Shown: in pieces, positions 1 to 9,364 of the stretch
Layout: the number at the start of each line of letters is the position of its first letter
Position numbering within the stretch: the first letter of the stretch is position 1
Origin: Gaetbulibacter saemankumensis DSM 17032
GTDB lineage: Bacteria; Bacteroidota; Bacteroidia; Flavobacteriales; Flavobacteriaceae
DNA: 64,000 bases
Direction: 5' to 3'
Assembly (NCBI RefSeq): GCF_000425645.1
Contig: NZ_AUDV01000005.1
Coordinates: forward strand, 186,001-250,000
The notes under the pieces: generated by a model
Seen by the model: only the letters and a program-made list of their open reading frames with translations
The model's database searches: none
What the model was told of the DNA's origin: nothing
Translations under genes and position numbers: made by a program

Positions 1-1
1 T

Positions 2-331
2 GTATTTGACGGTGTAAACGAAAAACTTATTGAAGACACCGAGATTCTTATCGATATTAATCTGGTAAAACAGATAGCCAAAGGCATCAAAGTACCAAAA
101 GGTGCTGAAATTATTGATGCTACAGGCAGAACAGTGATTCCTGGCCTTATTGATGCGCACTGGGATACAACCTACGCCTATATTCCTGCCGCTGTACTAC
201 TTGCAAATCATGGCGATATGCCTGAAGTGGCTATTAGAAGAATGACAGGGGCTAAAGAAACCTTATTTGGAGGATTCACTACCGTAAGAGACCCGGGAGG
301 TAATCCATTCGCTATTTCTAATAATTTCTAA
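2..331 (+). pseudogene. Truncated exported amidohydrolase (prolidase-like paralogue)
   Basis: An open frame runs in from the window's left edge and stops at 331. It matches the first third of the next gene almost residue for residue (VFDGVNEKLIE, GLIDAHW, GDMPEVAIR, TTVRDPGGNPFAI). It then ends in ISNNF and a stop, where the intact copy continues into the barrel. The metal-binding HxH of this superfamily, intact downstream as HWH, reads HWD here. With most of the TIM barrel missing and a metal ligand changed, it cannot be an active enzyme. I infer a decayed tandem duplicate. The start lies outside the window, so whether the signal peptide survives is unknown. Confidence 0.85.
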
Positions 332-342
332 CACCTAATATT

Positions 343-1680
343 ATGAAAAAAGTACTTCATTTATTCTTTGTTACTTTCATCGTAACAACTATGAGTTTTA
401 TCTCTTATGGTCAAGATGCCAAAAAAACAACCCTTATTACCAATGCCAAAATCTTTGATGGGGTTAATGAAAAATTGATTGAAGGCGATATTCTTATCGA
501 AAATAATTTAATTAAAACCATTGAGGCCTCTATAAAAGCTCCAAAAGGGGCCAATATAATAGACGCTCAAGGTAAAACCGTAATTCCCGGTTTAATTGAT
601 GCGCACTGGCATACTACCTATGCTTACACACCCGCAGCAGTTCTTTTTCTAAATCAGGGCGATATGCCTGAAGTGGCTATTCGCAGTATGACGGGAGCAG
701 AAAAAACCTTACTACGTGGGTTTACTACAGTAAGAGATCCAGGTGGTAATCCATTTGCTATTAAAAAATTAATTGATTCCGGCGAATATCCAGGTCACCG
801 TATCCTTCCTTCCGGTCCATTTATGAGTCCAACCTCTGGACATGCCGATTATTACGGAAAAACTGAAGTACCAAGGGATAAAGACTACATCAATTATTGG
901 GAGCGAAATATGATGGCCATGACTTCTGATGGTGTTGATGAAGTAAGATTAAGAACCCGTGATATTCTTAAATACGGAGCTACTCAAATAAAAATCACTA
1001 CCGGTGGTGGTGTTGCTTCAGAGTTCGATCCTTTAGATGTGAGTGAATATTCAGTAGATGAAATCAAGGCCGTTGTTGAAGAAGCCAACAATTATAACAC
1101 CTATGTAACATCACATGTATATACAGACCGAGGGGTACGTACTTCTATAGAAGCAGGTGTTAAATGTATAGAACATGGTTTTTTTGTAACTGAAGAGACC
1201 CTGAAATTAATGAAAGAAAAAGGCGCCTGGATTTCCCTTCAACCGGTTTTCAAAGAAGACATGACATGGGATAATCCTTTAAGTCAGCATAAATTCGAAG
1301 GTATTGTAGAAGCTATTGACAAAGTATTTCCACTGGCTAAAAAAGTAGGTGTAAATATTGCGGTTGGTAAAGACCATCTTTTTGGTCCTACTACTGCTAT
1401 TCAACAAAACGAATATGTGGTTCGCCTAGGAAAATGGTTTACGCCTTTTGAAGCCTTAAAAATATACACCTCTGAAAATGCTCGATTACTAGAAATGAGT
1501 GGACCTCGCCACCCCTATCAAGAAGGTCCTCTTGGGGTTGTTAAAGAAGGAGCCTATGCCGACTTAGTTATTGTGGATGGAAATCCTTTAGAGAACCTGA
1601 GTCTCATAGCTGATCCAGAAAAGAACTTTGTAGTAATCATGAAAGATGGTAAAGTGTATAAAAATACTATTGACAAATAA
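343..1680 (+). CDS. Exported metal-dependent amidohydrolase, prolidase/imidazolonepropionase-like
   Basis: This is a 445-aa protein with a cleavable signal peptide (about residues 1-23, ending SYGQ), so it should act in the periplasm. It has the amidohydrolase-superfamily layout: an N-terminal beta segment, HxH at H88/H90, a candidate carboxylated lysine in QIKITTGGG, later histidines in TSHVYT and IEHGF, and an aspartate in VGKDHLFG. The closest relatives by pattern are bacterial Xaa-Pro dipeptidases of the imidazolonepropionase-related group. The substrate is not predictable; N-acyl or dipeptide amide bonds are the family norm. It starts 11 nt after the truncated copy and is followed 16 nt later by a close paralogue. 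VGKD replaces the GTD seen in both other intact copies. Confidence 0.85.
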   Translation: MKKVLHLFFVTFIVTTMSFISYGQDAKKTTLITNAKIFDGVNEKLIEGDILIENNLIKTIEASIKAPKGANIIDAQGKTVIPGLIDAHWHTTYAYTPAAVLFLNQGDMPEVAIRSMTGAEKTLLRGFTTVRDPGGNPFAIKKLIDSGEYPGHRILPSGPFMSPTSGHADYYGKTEVPRDKDYINYWERNMMAMTSDGVDEVRLRTRDILKYGATQIKITTGGGVASEFDPLDVSEYSVDEIKAVVEEANNYNTYVTSHVYTDRGVRTSIEAGVKCIEHGFFVTEETLKLMKEKGAWISLQPVFKEDMTWDNPLSQHKFEGIVEAIDKVFPLAKKVGVNIAVGKDHLFGPTTAIQQNEYVVRLGKWFTPFEALKIYTSENARLLEMSGPRHPYQEGPLGVVKEGAYADLVIVDGNPLENLSLIADPEKNFVVIMKDGKVYKNTIDK

Positions 1681-1696
1681 TATATATATATATATT

Positions 1697-3031
1697 ATGA
1701 AAACAAAAATTTATTTCATTTCAACAGTACTCATGCTGTTCATGCTAAGTGTTAGCACTTATGCTCAAAATGATAAAACAATTACCCTAATAAAAAATGC
1801 CAAAATCTTTGATGGCGTTAATGAGAAGTTAATTGACGGTGATCTTTTAATTGAAAACAATTTAATTAAACAAGTAGGTGGCAGCATTAAAGCGCCTAAA
1901 GGTGCTGAAGTAATAGATGCCGAAAACAAAACGATAATTCCGGGACTTATTGATGTGCATTGGCATATGGCCTTGGCAGAACTACCCATGACTTTTATCC
2001 TTTCTGGAGACGCCTATGAAGTTGGTATTAGAAGCACGCTGGCCTCACCTAAAACCCTTATGAGAGGTTTTACTAGCGTTCGAGACATGGGAGGTAATGT
2101 TTTTAGCCTTAAAAAGCTCATCGATCAAGGGTTAGTCGTAGGACCACGTATACTGCCTTCCGGACCAATGATTAGTCAAACAGGGGGGCATTTTGATTAT
2201 CGCCTGCCTAATGAAATACCAGATCAATTAGGTAATATGACTTACTGGGGCGAAGTTGGCATGACCGCTATAGCCGATGGGGTTTCAGAAGTTCGCAAAC
2301 GTACCCGCGAAGCGTTTATGCTGGGTGCATCTCAAATTAAAATTGCTGGTGGCGGTGGTGTAGCATCTAGTTATGATCCTATTGATGTACGCCAGTATTC
2401 TTTAGAAGAAATGGAAGCTATTGTAGATGTTGCCAATAGCTACAACAGTTATGTAGGTGCTCATATTTTCACAGACGATGCCGTACAAACTGCGGTAAAA
2501 GCAGGAATTAAAAGTATTGAGCATGGTATGCTTATGGGCCGGGAAACCCTTCAGATGATGAAAGAGCATGATGTATGGTTAAGTACTCAGCCTATCTTGA
2601 ACGATGAAGACGCTGATAAGTTTCCAAACCCGGAATCAAACAGAAAATTTGTGGAGGTAACAAAAGGAACCGATAACGTCTACCAACTTGCAAAAGAAAT
2701 AGGCGTGAATATGGCTTTTGGAACCGATTTATTTATGGGTGCTGAGAATGCGGCAAAACAAGGAAAATTACTCGCTAAGCTAACTCGTTGGTTCACCCCT
2801 TATGAAGCACTAAAGATAGCTACCTCAGAAAATGCTAGAATGATGGAATTATCAGGGCAAAGACATCCCTATAAAGAAGGTCCTTTAGGTGTAATAAAAG
2901 AAGGCGCTTATGCCGACCTAATTATTGTAGATGGCAACCCATTAGAAAATTTAAATCTGGTAGCCGATCCTGAAAATAACTTTAAAGTAATTATGAAGGA
3001 TGGTAAAGTCTACAAAAACACTTTAAAATAA
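1697..3031 (+). CDS. Exported amidohydrolase, prolidase-like paralogue
   Basis: This 444-aa protein is closely related to the preceding enzyme over its whole length. I choose the ATG at 1697 because it begins a clean signal peptide (MKTKIYFIST, cleavage near STYAQ). An in-frame ATG at 1646 would add 17 residues encoded inside the previous gene. Metal ligands are H88/H90 in DVHWH, a lysine in QIKIAGGGG, histidines in GAHIF and IEHGM, and an aspartate in FGTDLF. The region aligned to TTYAYTPAAV of the first copy is shortened and altered (MALAELPMTF), so substrate preference has probably diverged. A short TA repeat fills the 16-nt gap upstream. Confidence 0.87.
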   Translation: MKTKIYFISTVLMLFMLSVSTYAQNDKTITLIKNAKIFDGVNEKLIDGDLLIENNLIKQVGGSIKAPKGAEVIDAENKTIIPGLIDVHWHMALAELPMTFILSGDAYEVGIRSTLASPKTLMRGFTSVRDMGGNVFSLKKLIDQGLVVGPRILPSGPMISQTGGHFDYRLPNEIPDQLGNMTYWGEVGMTAIADGVSEVRKRTREAFMLGASQIKIAGGGGVASSYDPIDVRQYSLEEMEAIVDVANSYNSYVGAHIFTDDAVQTAVKAGIKSIEHGMLMGRETLQMMKEHDVWLSTQPILNDEDADKFPNPESNRKFVEVTKGTDNVYQLAKEIGVNMAFGTDLFMGAENAAKQGKLLAKLTRWFTPYEALKIATSENARMMELSGQRHPYKEGPLGVIKEGAYADLIIVDGNPLENLNLVADPENNFKVIMKDGKVYKNTLK

Positions 3032-3037
3032 TTTATT

Positions 3038-4666
3038 ATGAATATATTCCCACAATTTATTAATTCAAAAGGGCTCACATGGATTGCTTTTATTTGCTTA
3101 TTCAGTATAGCAGTATTAACAAGTTGTGGGAATAAATCCAATAATGCTAATACAGAAGCTAAGTTCTCTTCCGACACAGAGTTTGACGTAGTCATATTGA
3201 ATGGCCGTGTGATGGATCCTGAAACGAATTTTGACGGTCTCCGGAATGTTGGTGTTTTGGATGGCAAAATAGCTCTGATTACAGAGGAGTCTATCTCTGG
3301 AAAGGAAACCATTGATGCCTCGGGACATGTGGTGGCACCTGGATTTATTGATATTCATTCCCATATTTCAGATTTCCCATTCGGACAAAAACTAAGCTTA
3401 CGAGATGGGGTAACAACACCCCTTGATATGGAAGCGGGTGCTTATCCAGTAGAGGCTTGGTATGCCAAGTTAGATGGGAAATCTCAAACGAATTATGGTG
3501 CTGCTGTATCTGCTGCGGCCGTGAGAGAAATTTTCGCAAATACAGCTTATAAATCAAATACAGCTTCCATACTTTTGGATGCCTTTGACCCTCATAACGA
3601 AAGTGGCTTCAACATGTCATTGACAGATTTTCTTCCATCGCCGGAGCAGATTAATGAAATGGAAGCCATGCTTGAAAAAGGAATTGAGCAAGGCGCTCTA
3701 GGTTTGGGGGCCGTACCCGGTTATATGACTCGAGGTACGACCAGCCGTGAAACCATCATGTGGCAAAGGTTAATGGGAGAGCATGGTCTTAGTACCGTGC
3801 TTCATGGCAGATTTTCCAGTCAAATGCCACCCACCACAGGAATTCTTGGAACTCAGGAAATGCTGGCAAGTGTCGCTGCCTATGGCGGAGGGCTATATGT
3901 TAGCCACATTCACCAGCAAGCATTAAATTATACCCCTACGGCTATTGATCTTATAAAAGCCAGTAAAAATAATGGACTGAAAACGGTTGCAGCCATTTAT
4001 CCTTATTGGCAAGGGGCAACTGTAGCTGGTGCAGACTATTTAGCTCCGGATAATTATCAGAAAAATATGGGACGTAGCTACGAAGATATTATTGAAGTGG
4101 CTACCATGAAACCTCTTACCAAAGAACGCTATGACGAGTTGTTGAAAACACAACCCGGAGCATCTGTCATCTTTGGAGGGGTGAAGGAAGAAATTATGCT
4201 TCAGGCATTAGCAGACTCCAGTACGCTGATAGAATCTGATGCTGCGCCATTATCTATTACTGAAACCGGAGAGTTAGCTCTTGATTGGTCAACACCTTAC
4301 GAATCTACGCAAGGGCACCCCCGCGGGGCAGGATCCCATGCCAAAGCTTTACGTTTGGTCCGTGAAAAAAACTTAATGCCACTCATGCTGGCCATATCAA
4401 AAATGAGTTATATGCAGGCCAAGTTTTTGCAAGAAAATGGTGTAGAACAAATGACAAGAAAAGGTCGCGTTCAAGAAGGCTCAGATGCTGATATTACCAT
4501 TTTCAACCCGGAAACCGTTACCGATAATGCCACCATGGCAAAAGGCGGTTTACCTTCTACTGGTATTCCTTATGTTATAGTAAATGGAACTATAGTTGTA
4601 AAAGATTCTAAGGTATTGGAAGGTATTTATCCCGGTCAACCGGTACGGAATAAAATCCTAAATTAA
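3038..4666 (+). CDS. Lipoprotein amidohydrolase, N-acyl-D-amino-acid deacylase-like
   Basis: This 542-aa protein starts 6 nt after the previous gene. The N-terminus is a lipoprotein signal with a lipobox at VLTSC (Cys30), so it is probably membrane-anchored. The body fits the D-aminoacylase / N-acyl-D-glutamate deacylase branch of the amidohydrolases: VILNGRVMDPET, HxH at H107/H109 (GFIDIHSH), a bridging-ligand candidate E132 in DMEAG, histidines in VLHGRF and YVSHIH, and aspartate in ESDAAPL. A C-terminal beta segment ends IPYVIVNGT. The family hydrolyses N-acyl-D-amino acids or related amides; the actual substrate is unknown. It diverges clearly from the next two paralogues and is the only lipoprotein of the three. 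Confidence 0.82.
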   Translation: MNIFPQFINSKGLTWIAFICLFSIAVLTSCGNKSNNANTEAKFSSDTEFDVVILNGRVMDPETNFDGLRNVGVLDGKIALITEESISGKETIDASGHVVAPGFIDIHSHISDFPFGQKLSLRDGVTTPLDMEAGAYPVEAWYAKLDGKSQTNYGAAVSAAAVREIFANTAYKSNTASILLDAFDPHNESGFNMSLTDFLPSPEQINEMEAMLEKGIEQGALGLGAVPGYMTRGTTSRETIMWQRLMGEHGLSTVLHGRFSSQMPPTTGILGTQEMLASVAAYGGGLYVSHIHQQALNYTPTAIDLIKASKNNGLKTVAAIYPYWQGATVAGADYLAPDNYQKNMGRSYEDIIEVATMKPLTKERYDELLKTQPGASVIFGGVKEEIMLQALADSSTLIESDAAPLSITETGELALDWSTPYESTQGHPRGAGSHAKALRLVREKNLMPLMLAISKMSYMQAKFLQENGVEQMTRKGRVQEGSDADITIFNPETVTDNATMAKGGLPSTGIPYVIVNGTIVVKDSKVLEGIYPGQPVRNKILN

Positions 4667-4684
4667 AAAATAAGCTCATATATC

Positions 4685-6373
4685 ATGAAAACTCTATTAC
4701 GATGTAAAAGTACACCCGGTACTTCCAGAATTTTAACAAGCTTACTCTTTACCCTTGTATTTTGTAACTTACTCATTGCGCAGCAATATGATTTAGTAAT
4801 CCTTAACGGTCGCGTTATGGATCCAGAAACCATGCTGGACGGCCAGTTCAATGTGGGTATAAATAACGGTCGGATTGAGATTATAACACCCGACAAAATT
4901 ACTGGAAATAAAACCATAGACGCCACAGGCCACGTCGTTGCCCCAGGATTCATCGACTTACACTTCCATGCACTGGATGGCCTGTCTCTGAAGCTCGCTG
5001 CTCGAGATGGTGTTACCACCGGTATGGACCTCGAGGCAGGAGCCATACACGTTGCAGAATGGTACGCCGAGAAAGATAAATCTGGTTGGCCGCTTAACTA
5101 TGGGACTGGAGTGAGTCAGGAAATGACTAGAACGCGGGTACACGATCCCGAAGTAGATACTGGCGGATGGCATGATGCCACCTCTGTATTCGAACTGCGG
5201 GCTCAAGCTGTAAAAACGGATGGCGTACCCGGTTGGTCTGTTACTCGCAGCAATTTAGATCAGATGAATGAGATTCTGGGTTATATAGACGAGGAATTGC
5301 GTCAGGGAGCCGTTAGTCTCGCATCGACCATTGGCTACATGAGTGAAGGGGTGACTACATTTGAGATGTATAAAACACAGGAAGTCGCCGCAAACTATGG
5401 TCGCGCTCTTGGTGCCCATGTGCGCTTTCATGGTAATCCCAGCAATCCTGAGGGGTCCCTAGGTACCAGTGAGCTTCTCGCCAACGCAATGGTCCTTGAT
5501 GCTCCTTTTTCAATTAACCACGACAACGAATATGGATGGTGGGAGAATGAAGATAAACTGCAAAAGGCGCGCGCTCAAGGGTACAATGTCTGGTCTGAAT
5601 ACTACCCCTACTCTGCTGCTTCAACAGCGATTTCGGCTGATTTCTTCTCTCCTGAAAAATTTAAAATTCTCGCTGGTGGCAGAAAATATGAAGAGACTAT
5701 CTATGACCCTATACAGGACAAATTCCTTACCCAGGAAGAATGGGAAAAAACTTCTAAAGAAGATCCGGGACGCACGATCTTTGCTTTCAATCCCAAGCGA
5801 GATGAGTGGCTACCCTACTGGTTGCGTATGCCACATATGATTGTGGCCTCTGACGCGATGTGGTCGGGCAAGGGAATTGATTCATGGGATCTACCACCAA
5901 CAGATTATGTTGGTCATCCACGTACAGCAGGTACCCGTGGTAAAGCTTTAAAAGCAGCTCGTGAAAATGGCGTACCGTTAATGTTCACTATTGCACAGAT
6001 GGCTTACTGGCCAGCATATCATTTAGGCCTGACCGGTCTTGAGGGGATGCAGGAGCGAGGACGACTCCAGGAAGGTATGGTAGCTGACATTACTATCTTT
6101 GATCCTAAAAACGTACAGGATAATGCCACCTATAAGGCAGGTGAACAAGGTTTACCTACCACAGGAATTCCTTATGTTATCGTGAACGGTGTGCCTGTTG
6201 TAGATAATAATAAGTTTCAGTTAGATGTTAGACCTGGGAAATCTATCCGATTCCCTGTGGAACCAAAAGGTCGATTTAAACCGATTACCATAAAGGAATG
6301 GAGCAGAGACCATACAATTTCTGGCTTTACTATTGATGCCGGGGCGCTTGGCCAACCAAGTTCAGAAGACTAA
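4685..6373 (+). CDS. Exported N-acyl-D-amino-acid deacylase-like amidohydrolase (GC-rich copy)
   Basis: This 562-aa protein has a longer basic N-region and a hydrophobic signal ending near LLIAQQ. It shares YDLVILNGRVMDPETMLD with its downstream paralogue. Ligand motifs are H93/H95 in GFIDLHFH, glutamate in GMDLEAG, histidines in GAHVRFHG and INHDNEYG, and aspartate in VASDAMWSG. The C-terminus carries an extension of about 40 residues (RFKPITIKEWSRDH) also present in the next gene. Base use is unlike its neighbours: the line 4981-5040 is about 60% G+C, against about 42% over the matching stretch of the next paralogue. This suggests a separate origin. The start is 18 nt after the preceding stop. 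Confidence 0.83.
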   Translation: MKTLLRCKSTPGTSRILTSLLFTLVFCNLLIAQQYDLVILNGRVMDPETMLDGQFNVGINNGRIEIITPDKITGNKTIDATGHVVAPGFIDLHFHALDGLSLKLAARDGVTTGMDLEAGAIHVAEWYAEKDKSGWPLNYGTGVSQEMTRTRVHDPEVDTGGWHDATSVFELRAQAVKTDGVPGWSVTRSNLDQMNEILGYIDEELRQGAVSLASTIGYMSEGVTTFEMYKTQEVAANYGRALGAHVRFHGNPSNPEGSLGTSELLANAMVLDAPFSINHDNEYGWWENEDKLQKARAQGYNVWSEYYPYSAASTAISADFFSPEKFKILAGGRKYEETIYDPIQDKFLTQEEWEKTSKEDPGRTIFAFNPKRDEWLPYWLRMPHMIVASDAMWSGKGIDSWDLPPTDYVGHPRTAGTRGKALKAARENGVPLMFTIAQMAYWPAYHLGLTGLEGMQERGRLQEGMVADITIFDPKNVQDNATYKAGEQGLPTTGIPYVIVNGVPVVDNNKFQLDVRPGKSIRFPVEPKGRFKPITIKEWSRDHTISGFTIDAGALGQPSSED

Positions 6374-6427
6374 TTGGATTAAACATATAAACCTAAAGTT
6401 AAGTATTAATATTAAAAAACAAATAAA

Positions 6428-8080
6428 ATGAAAATTTCCAAAAAAATTCTATTTTCTCTTGTTATACTATTCAGCATGAGTTGTATAACTCAACTACAGG
6501 CTCAAGATTACGACCTTGTCATTCTTAACGGCCGCGTTATGGATCCAGAAACGATGCTTGATGCCAAATTAAATGTTGGTGTAACAAACGGTAAGATTGC
6601 CATTATTACTCCTAATAACATAACCGGAAAAGAAACTATTGATGCTACTAACCATGTTGTAACCGCTGGTTTCATCGATACGCATTTTCATGCTCTTGAC
6701 GGTTTATCATTAAAGATGGCGGCAAGAGACGGGGTAACAACAGGCATGGATTTGGAAATTGGTGCCATTTCTGTAGATGAATGGTATAAAGCTAAAGAAA
6801 ATGCATGGCCTTTAAATTACGGCACTGGAGTGAGTCATGAAGGCATTCGTATTCAAGTACATGACCCTGAAACGGAATTACCTACTTGGGCGGATGCTCC
6901 TGTTCTATTAGGAAAACTGCGTGCTGAGGCTTGTGCCGATGGCATTTGTGGATGGCAGGATTCTACAAGTAATATAGACCAATTAAACCAGTTACTTAAA
7001 CTAGCCGATACAGGTATGCAACAAGGGGCCGTAGCCTTCTGTTCTACCGTTGGTTATATGGTGAAGGGCGTATCTACCCTGGAAATGTTTAAAATGCAGG
7101 AACTTGCAGGGAAATATGGAAGAGCTTCCACAGCCCATGTTCGCTTTCATGGTAATCCCGTACATCCACAAGCTTCTCATGGTACCGATGAAATACTAGC
7201 CAACGCCCTTGCACTGAATGCGCCATTACTTCTTTGCCATAATAATGATTTTGGATGGATGGAAAATGAAGAAAAACTGCAGCTCGCCAGAGAGCAAGGT
7301 TTCAATGTTTGGTCTGAATACTATCCATACGATGCCGCTTCCACATCCATTTCTTCTAGCTTTTTCGCTCCTAACATGTATAAGGATGTATTTGGTCTGT
7401 CTTATGAGGAAACCATGTACGACCCTATAGCTGACAAATTCCTAACAGAAGAAGAATACCTGAAAACAAGTAAAGAAGACCCTAGTAGATTAGTGGTTGT
7501 GTTTAGCCCTAGCCGAAAAAAATGGTTACCAAACTGGTTACGCATGCCTCATATGACAGTGGCTTCAGATGCTATTTACTCTGGTAAGGGTGTAGACTCA
7601 TGGGATCTTCCGTTTAGCGATTACCAAGGGCACCCTCGTACTGGAGGCACAAGAGCTAAAGTATTTAAGTTAGGTAGAGAACTTGGTGTACCACTAATGT
7701 TTACCTTGGCTCAAATGTCCTATTGGCCAGCCAAACACTTAGGTGATGCTGGATTGGAAGCTATGCAAATGCGTGGTAGAATGCAAGAAGGTATGATTGC
7801 TGATATCACCATTTTTAACCCTGAAACAGTAACTGATAATTCAACCTATAAATCTGGAGAACAAGGTCTCCCTTCCACCGGTATTCCTTATGTTATTGTA
7901 AATGGTAAGCAAGTAGTAAAAGATTCGAAATTTCAAAAAATATGGGCCGGACAACCTATCCGCTACCCGGTTGTAAATGAATCTAAATACGAGTCTATTA
8001 GTGAAGAAAAATGGTTAAACCATCGTGCTATTTCCACTTTTTCTCTTGAAATGGCAGAGCATGAAGATCATAAAAATTAA
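6428..8080 (+). CDS. Exported N-acyl-D-amino-acid deacylase-like amidohydrolase
   Basis: This 550-aa close paralogue of the preceding gene has a signal peptide ending near LQAQ. Ligand motifs are H86/H88 in GFIDTHFH, glutamate in GMDLEIG, histidines in TAHVRFHG and LCHNNDFG, and aspartate in VASDAIYSG. The C-terminal half tracks its paralogue closely (MPHMTVASDA, GHPRTGGTRAK, GLPSTGIPYVIVNG). The 54-nt gap upstream is the longest between the enzymes of this array and could hold an internal promoter, but I see no clear box. G+C is ordinary for this genome. It lies 12 nt before a porin gene, which suggests co-transcription of enzyme and uptake pore. Confidence 0.84.
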   Translation: MKISKKILFSLVILFSMSCITQLQAQDYDLVILNGRVMDPETMLDAKLNVGVTNGKIAIITPNNITGKETIDATNHVVTAGFIDTHFHALDGLSLKMAARDGVTTGMDLEIGAISVDEWYKAKENAWPLNYGTGVSHEGIRIQVHDPETELPTWADAPVLLGKLRAEACADGICGWQDSTSNIDQLNQLLKLADTGMQQGAVAFCSTVGYMVKGVSTLEMFKMQELAGKYGRASTAHVRFHGNPVHPQASHGTDEILANALALNAPLLLCHNNDFGWMENEEKLQLAREQGFNVWSEYYPYDAASTSISSSFFAPNMYKDVFGLSYEETMYDPIADKFLTEEEYLKTSKEDPSRLVVVFSPSRKKWLPNWLRMPHMTVASDAIYSGKGVDSWDLPFSDYQGHPRTGGTRAKVFKLGRELGVPLMFTLAQMSYWPAKHLGDAGLEAMQMRGRMQEGMIADITIFNPETVTDNSTYKSGEQGLPSTGIPYVIVNGKQVVKDSKFQKIWAGQPIRYPVVNESKYESISEEKWLNHRAISTFSLEMAEHEDHKN

Positions 8081-8092
8081 AAAATATAGCAC

Positions 8093-9337
8093 ATGAAATT
8101 ATACATTGTTAATATACTGTTTGGACTTTTAATTACATTTCAAATTTGGGCACAACAAGATTCAACGAAGTATAGGGATGTTTCTGGTCCAGGTTCGGTG
8201 ATCCAACAAATAAATATTGATAAAGCCGATAATAAAATTAAAGCCTGGTATGCACTGGATAGTTTAGACCAAATTAAGAATCGATTTTATGAGAAATCCG
8301 GCTTTATGATTACAATGGACTACAACATTATGGCCATGTCTGCAACAGAAGTAATTAGTAATAATCACTCTGCAGCCAGTGGTGTTTTTCGGTCTTATGG
8401 TAAATACAATTTTGTTGGTAGAGGCACCTCGCATGAAGGAGGACTTATATTTAAAGTAGAACACCGACACAAATATACAGAGAACCCGCCTCGTGAATTT
8501 AGCCTCTTCGATGTTGGTTATGCCGGTTTAGTCCAATCCGTCTTTAATGATCAAAAATGGCGGGTAACTAACCTGTATTGGAGACAAACTTTTGGGTCGA
8601 ACAGAATTGTTGGATATTTCGGATTTGTTGATATGACAGACTGGACGGATGTACATGCTGCAGCGAGTCCTTGGCTCAGTTTTAATAATCCGGATTTTGC
8701 CACAGGCTCTTTAACTATTGGTGGCTTATACCCCGATGGTTCTTTAGGATTAATGATGAGTGCATGGTTATCTGAAGAGATGTACGTAGTAGGAAGTTTA
8801 ACAGATGTTAATGGTCGGGCCACAGAATTCTGGAAGAGTTTCGACACTTTCTTTTCAGAATTTGAAACCGTTAAAACCCTTGAAATTGGATATTCCCCTG
8901 GTTTATCAAGTGTGTTTGTTAAAAATGCACACGTTACCTTTTGGCAAACCGATAAGCAATCTGGTTACGGATTGCCAAGCGGTTGGGGTGTCGCAGGGTC
9001 CTTCAGTTGGCTACTCGGAGACAAACATTTACCCTTTATTAGGGGTGGATGGGCTAAGGATGGAGGAGCCTTTTATGATGCCTCATTAAGTTTGGGATAC
9101 ACCTATAATATTGCAGGACCAAATACATTTGGTGCGGGTATAAACTGGAACAGCCCAAACGAGAACACTTTTGGAACTAAACTTAGAGATCAGTTTTCTT
9201 CAGAAATTTTCTATAAATGGCAGGTAACCCATCACTCGGAATTAACTCCAAGTATACAGCTACTTGCAAATCCCGCTTTTAATACAAACAAAAATTTCAC
9301 GGCAGTTTTTGGCATAAGAAGCAGATTCTTTATTTAA
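8093..9337 (+). CDS. Outer-membrane porin, OprB-like beta-barrel
   Basis: This 414-aa protein has a signal peptide (cleavage near IWAQQ). It is rich in alternating aromatic/polar strands, with glycine turns and a C-terminal strand ending in phenylalanine (GIRSRFFI), typical of beta-barrels. Features such as FVGRGTSHEGGLIFKVEHRH, the FGFVDMTDW segment and the late AGINWNSP strand resemble carbohydrate-selective (OprB-type) porins of Bacteroidota, though I judge this from pattern only. Placed 12 nt after and 27 nt before amidohydrolase genes, it is likely the outer-membrane entry route for their substrate. Its last 82 nt are repeated exactly about 1.7 kb downstream. Confidence 0.72.
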   Translation: MKLYIVNILFGLLITFQIWAQQDSTKYRDVSGPGSVIQQINIDKADNKIKAWYALDSLDQIKNRFYEKSGFMITMDYNIMAMSATEVISNNHSAASGVFRSYGKYNFVGRGTSHEGGLIFKVEHRHKYTENPPREFSLFDVGYAGLVQSVFNDQKWRVTNLYWRQTFGSNRIVGYFGFVDMTDWTDVHAAASPWLSFNNPDFATGSLTIGGLYPDGSLGLMMSAWLSEEMYVVGSLTDVNGRATEFWKSFDTFFSEFETVKTLEIGYSPGLSSVFVKNAHVTFWQTDKQSGYGLPSGWGVAGSFSWLLGDKHLPFIRGGWAKDGGAFYDASLSLGYTYNIAGPNTFGAGINWNSPNENTFGTKLRDQFSSEIFYKWQVTHHSELTPSIQLLANPAFNTNKNFTAVFGIRSRFFI

Positions 9338-9340
9338 AAT
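9259..9340 (+). repeat. 82-bp direct repeat, copy 1 (porin 3' end)
   Basis: These 82 bases, coding for the last residues of the porin plus its stop, are identical to 10971-11052. Identity ends sharply on both sides. This marks either a segment duplication or the surviving tail of a second porin gene. Confidence 0.97.
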
Positions 9341-9364
9341 AAATGATTACGAATCTATAAAACA

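Noticed and set aside
1646-1696. Upstream in-frame start for the second amidohydrolase
   Set aside because: It lies inside the previous gene and would bury the signal peptide behind 17 odd residues; the ATG at 1697 is better.
1681-1696. TA dinucleotide run as a phase-variation tract
   Set aside because: It is short and outside the coding frame, between co-oriented genes; no evidence of switching.
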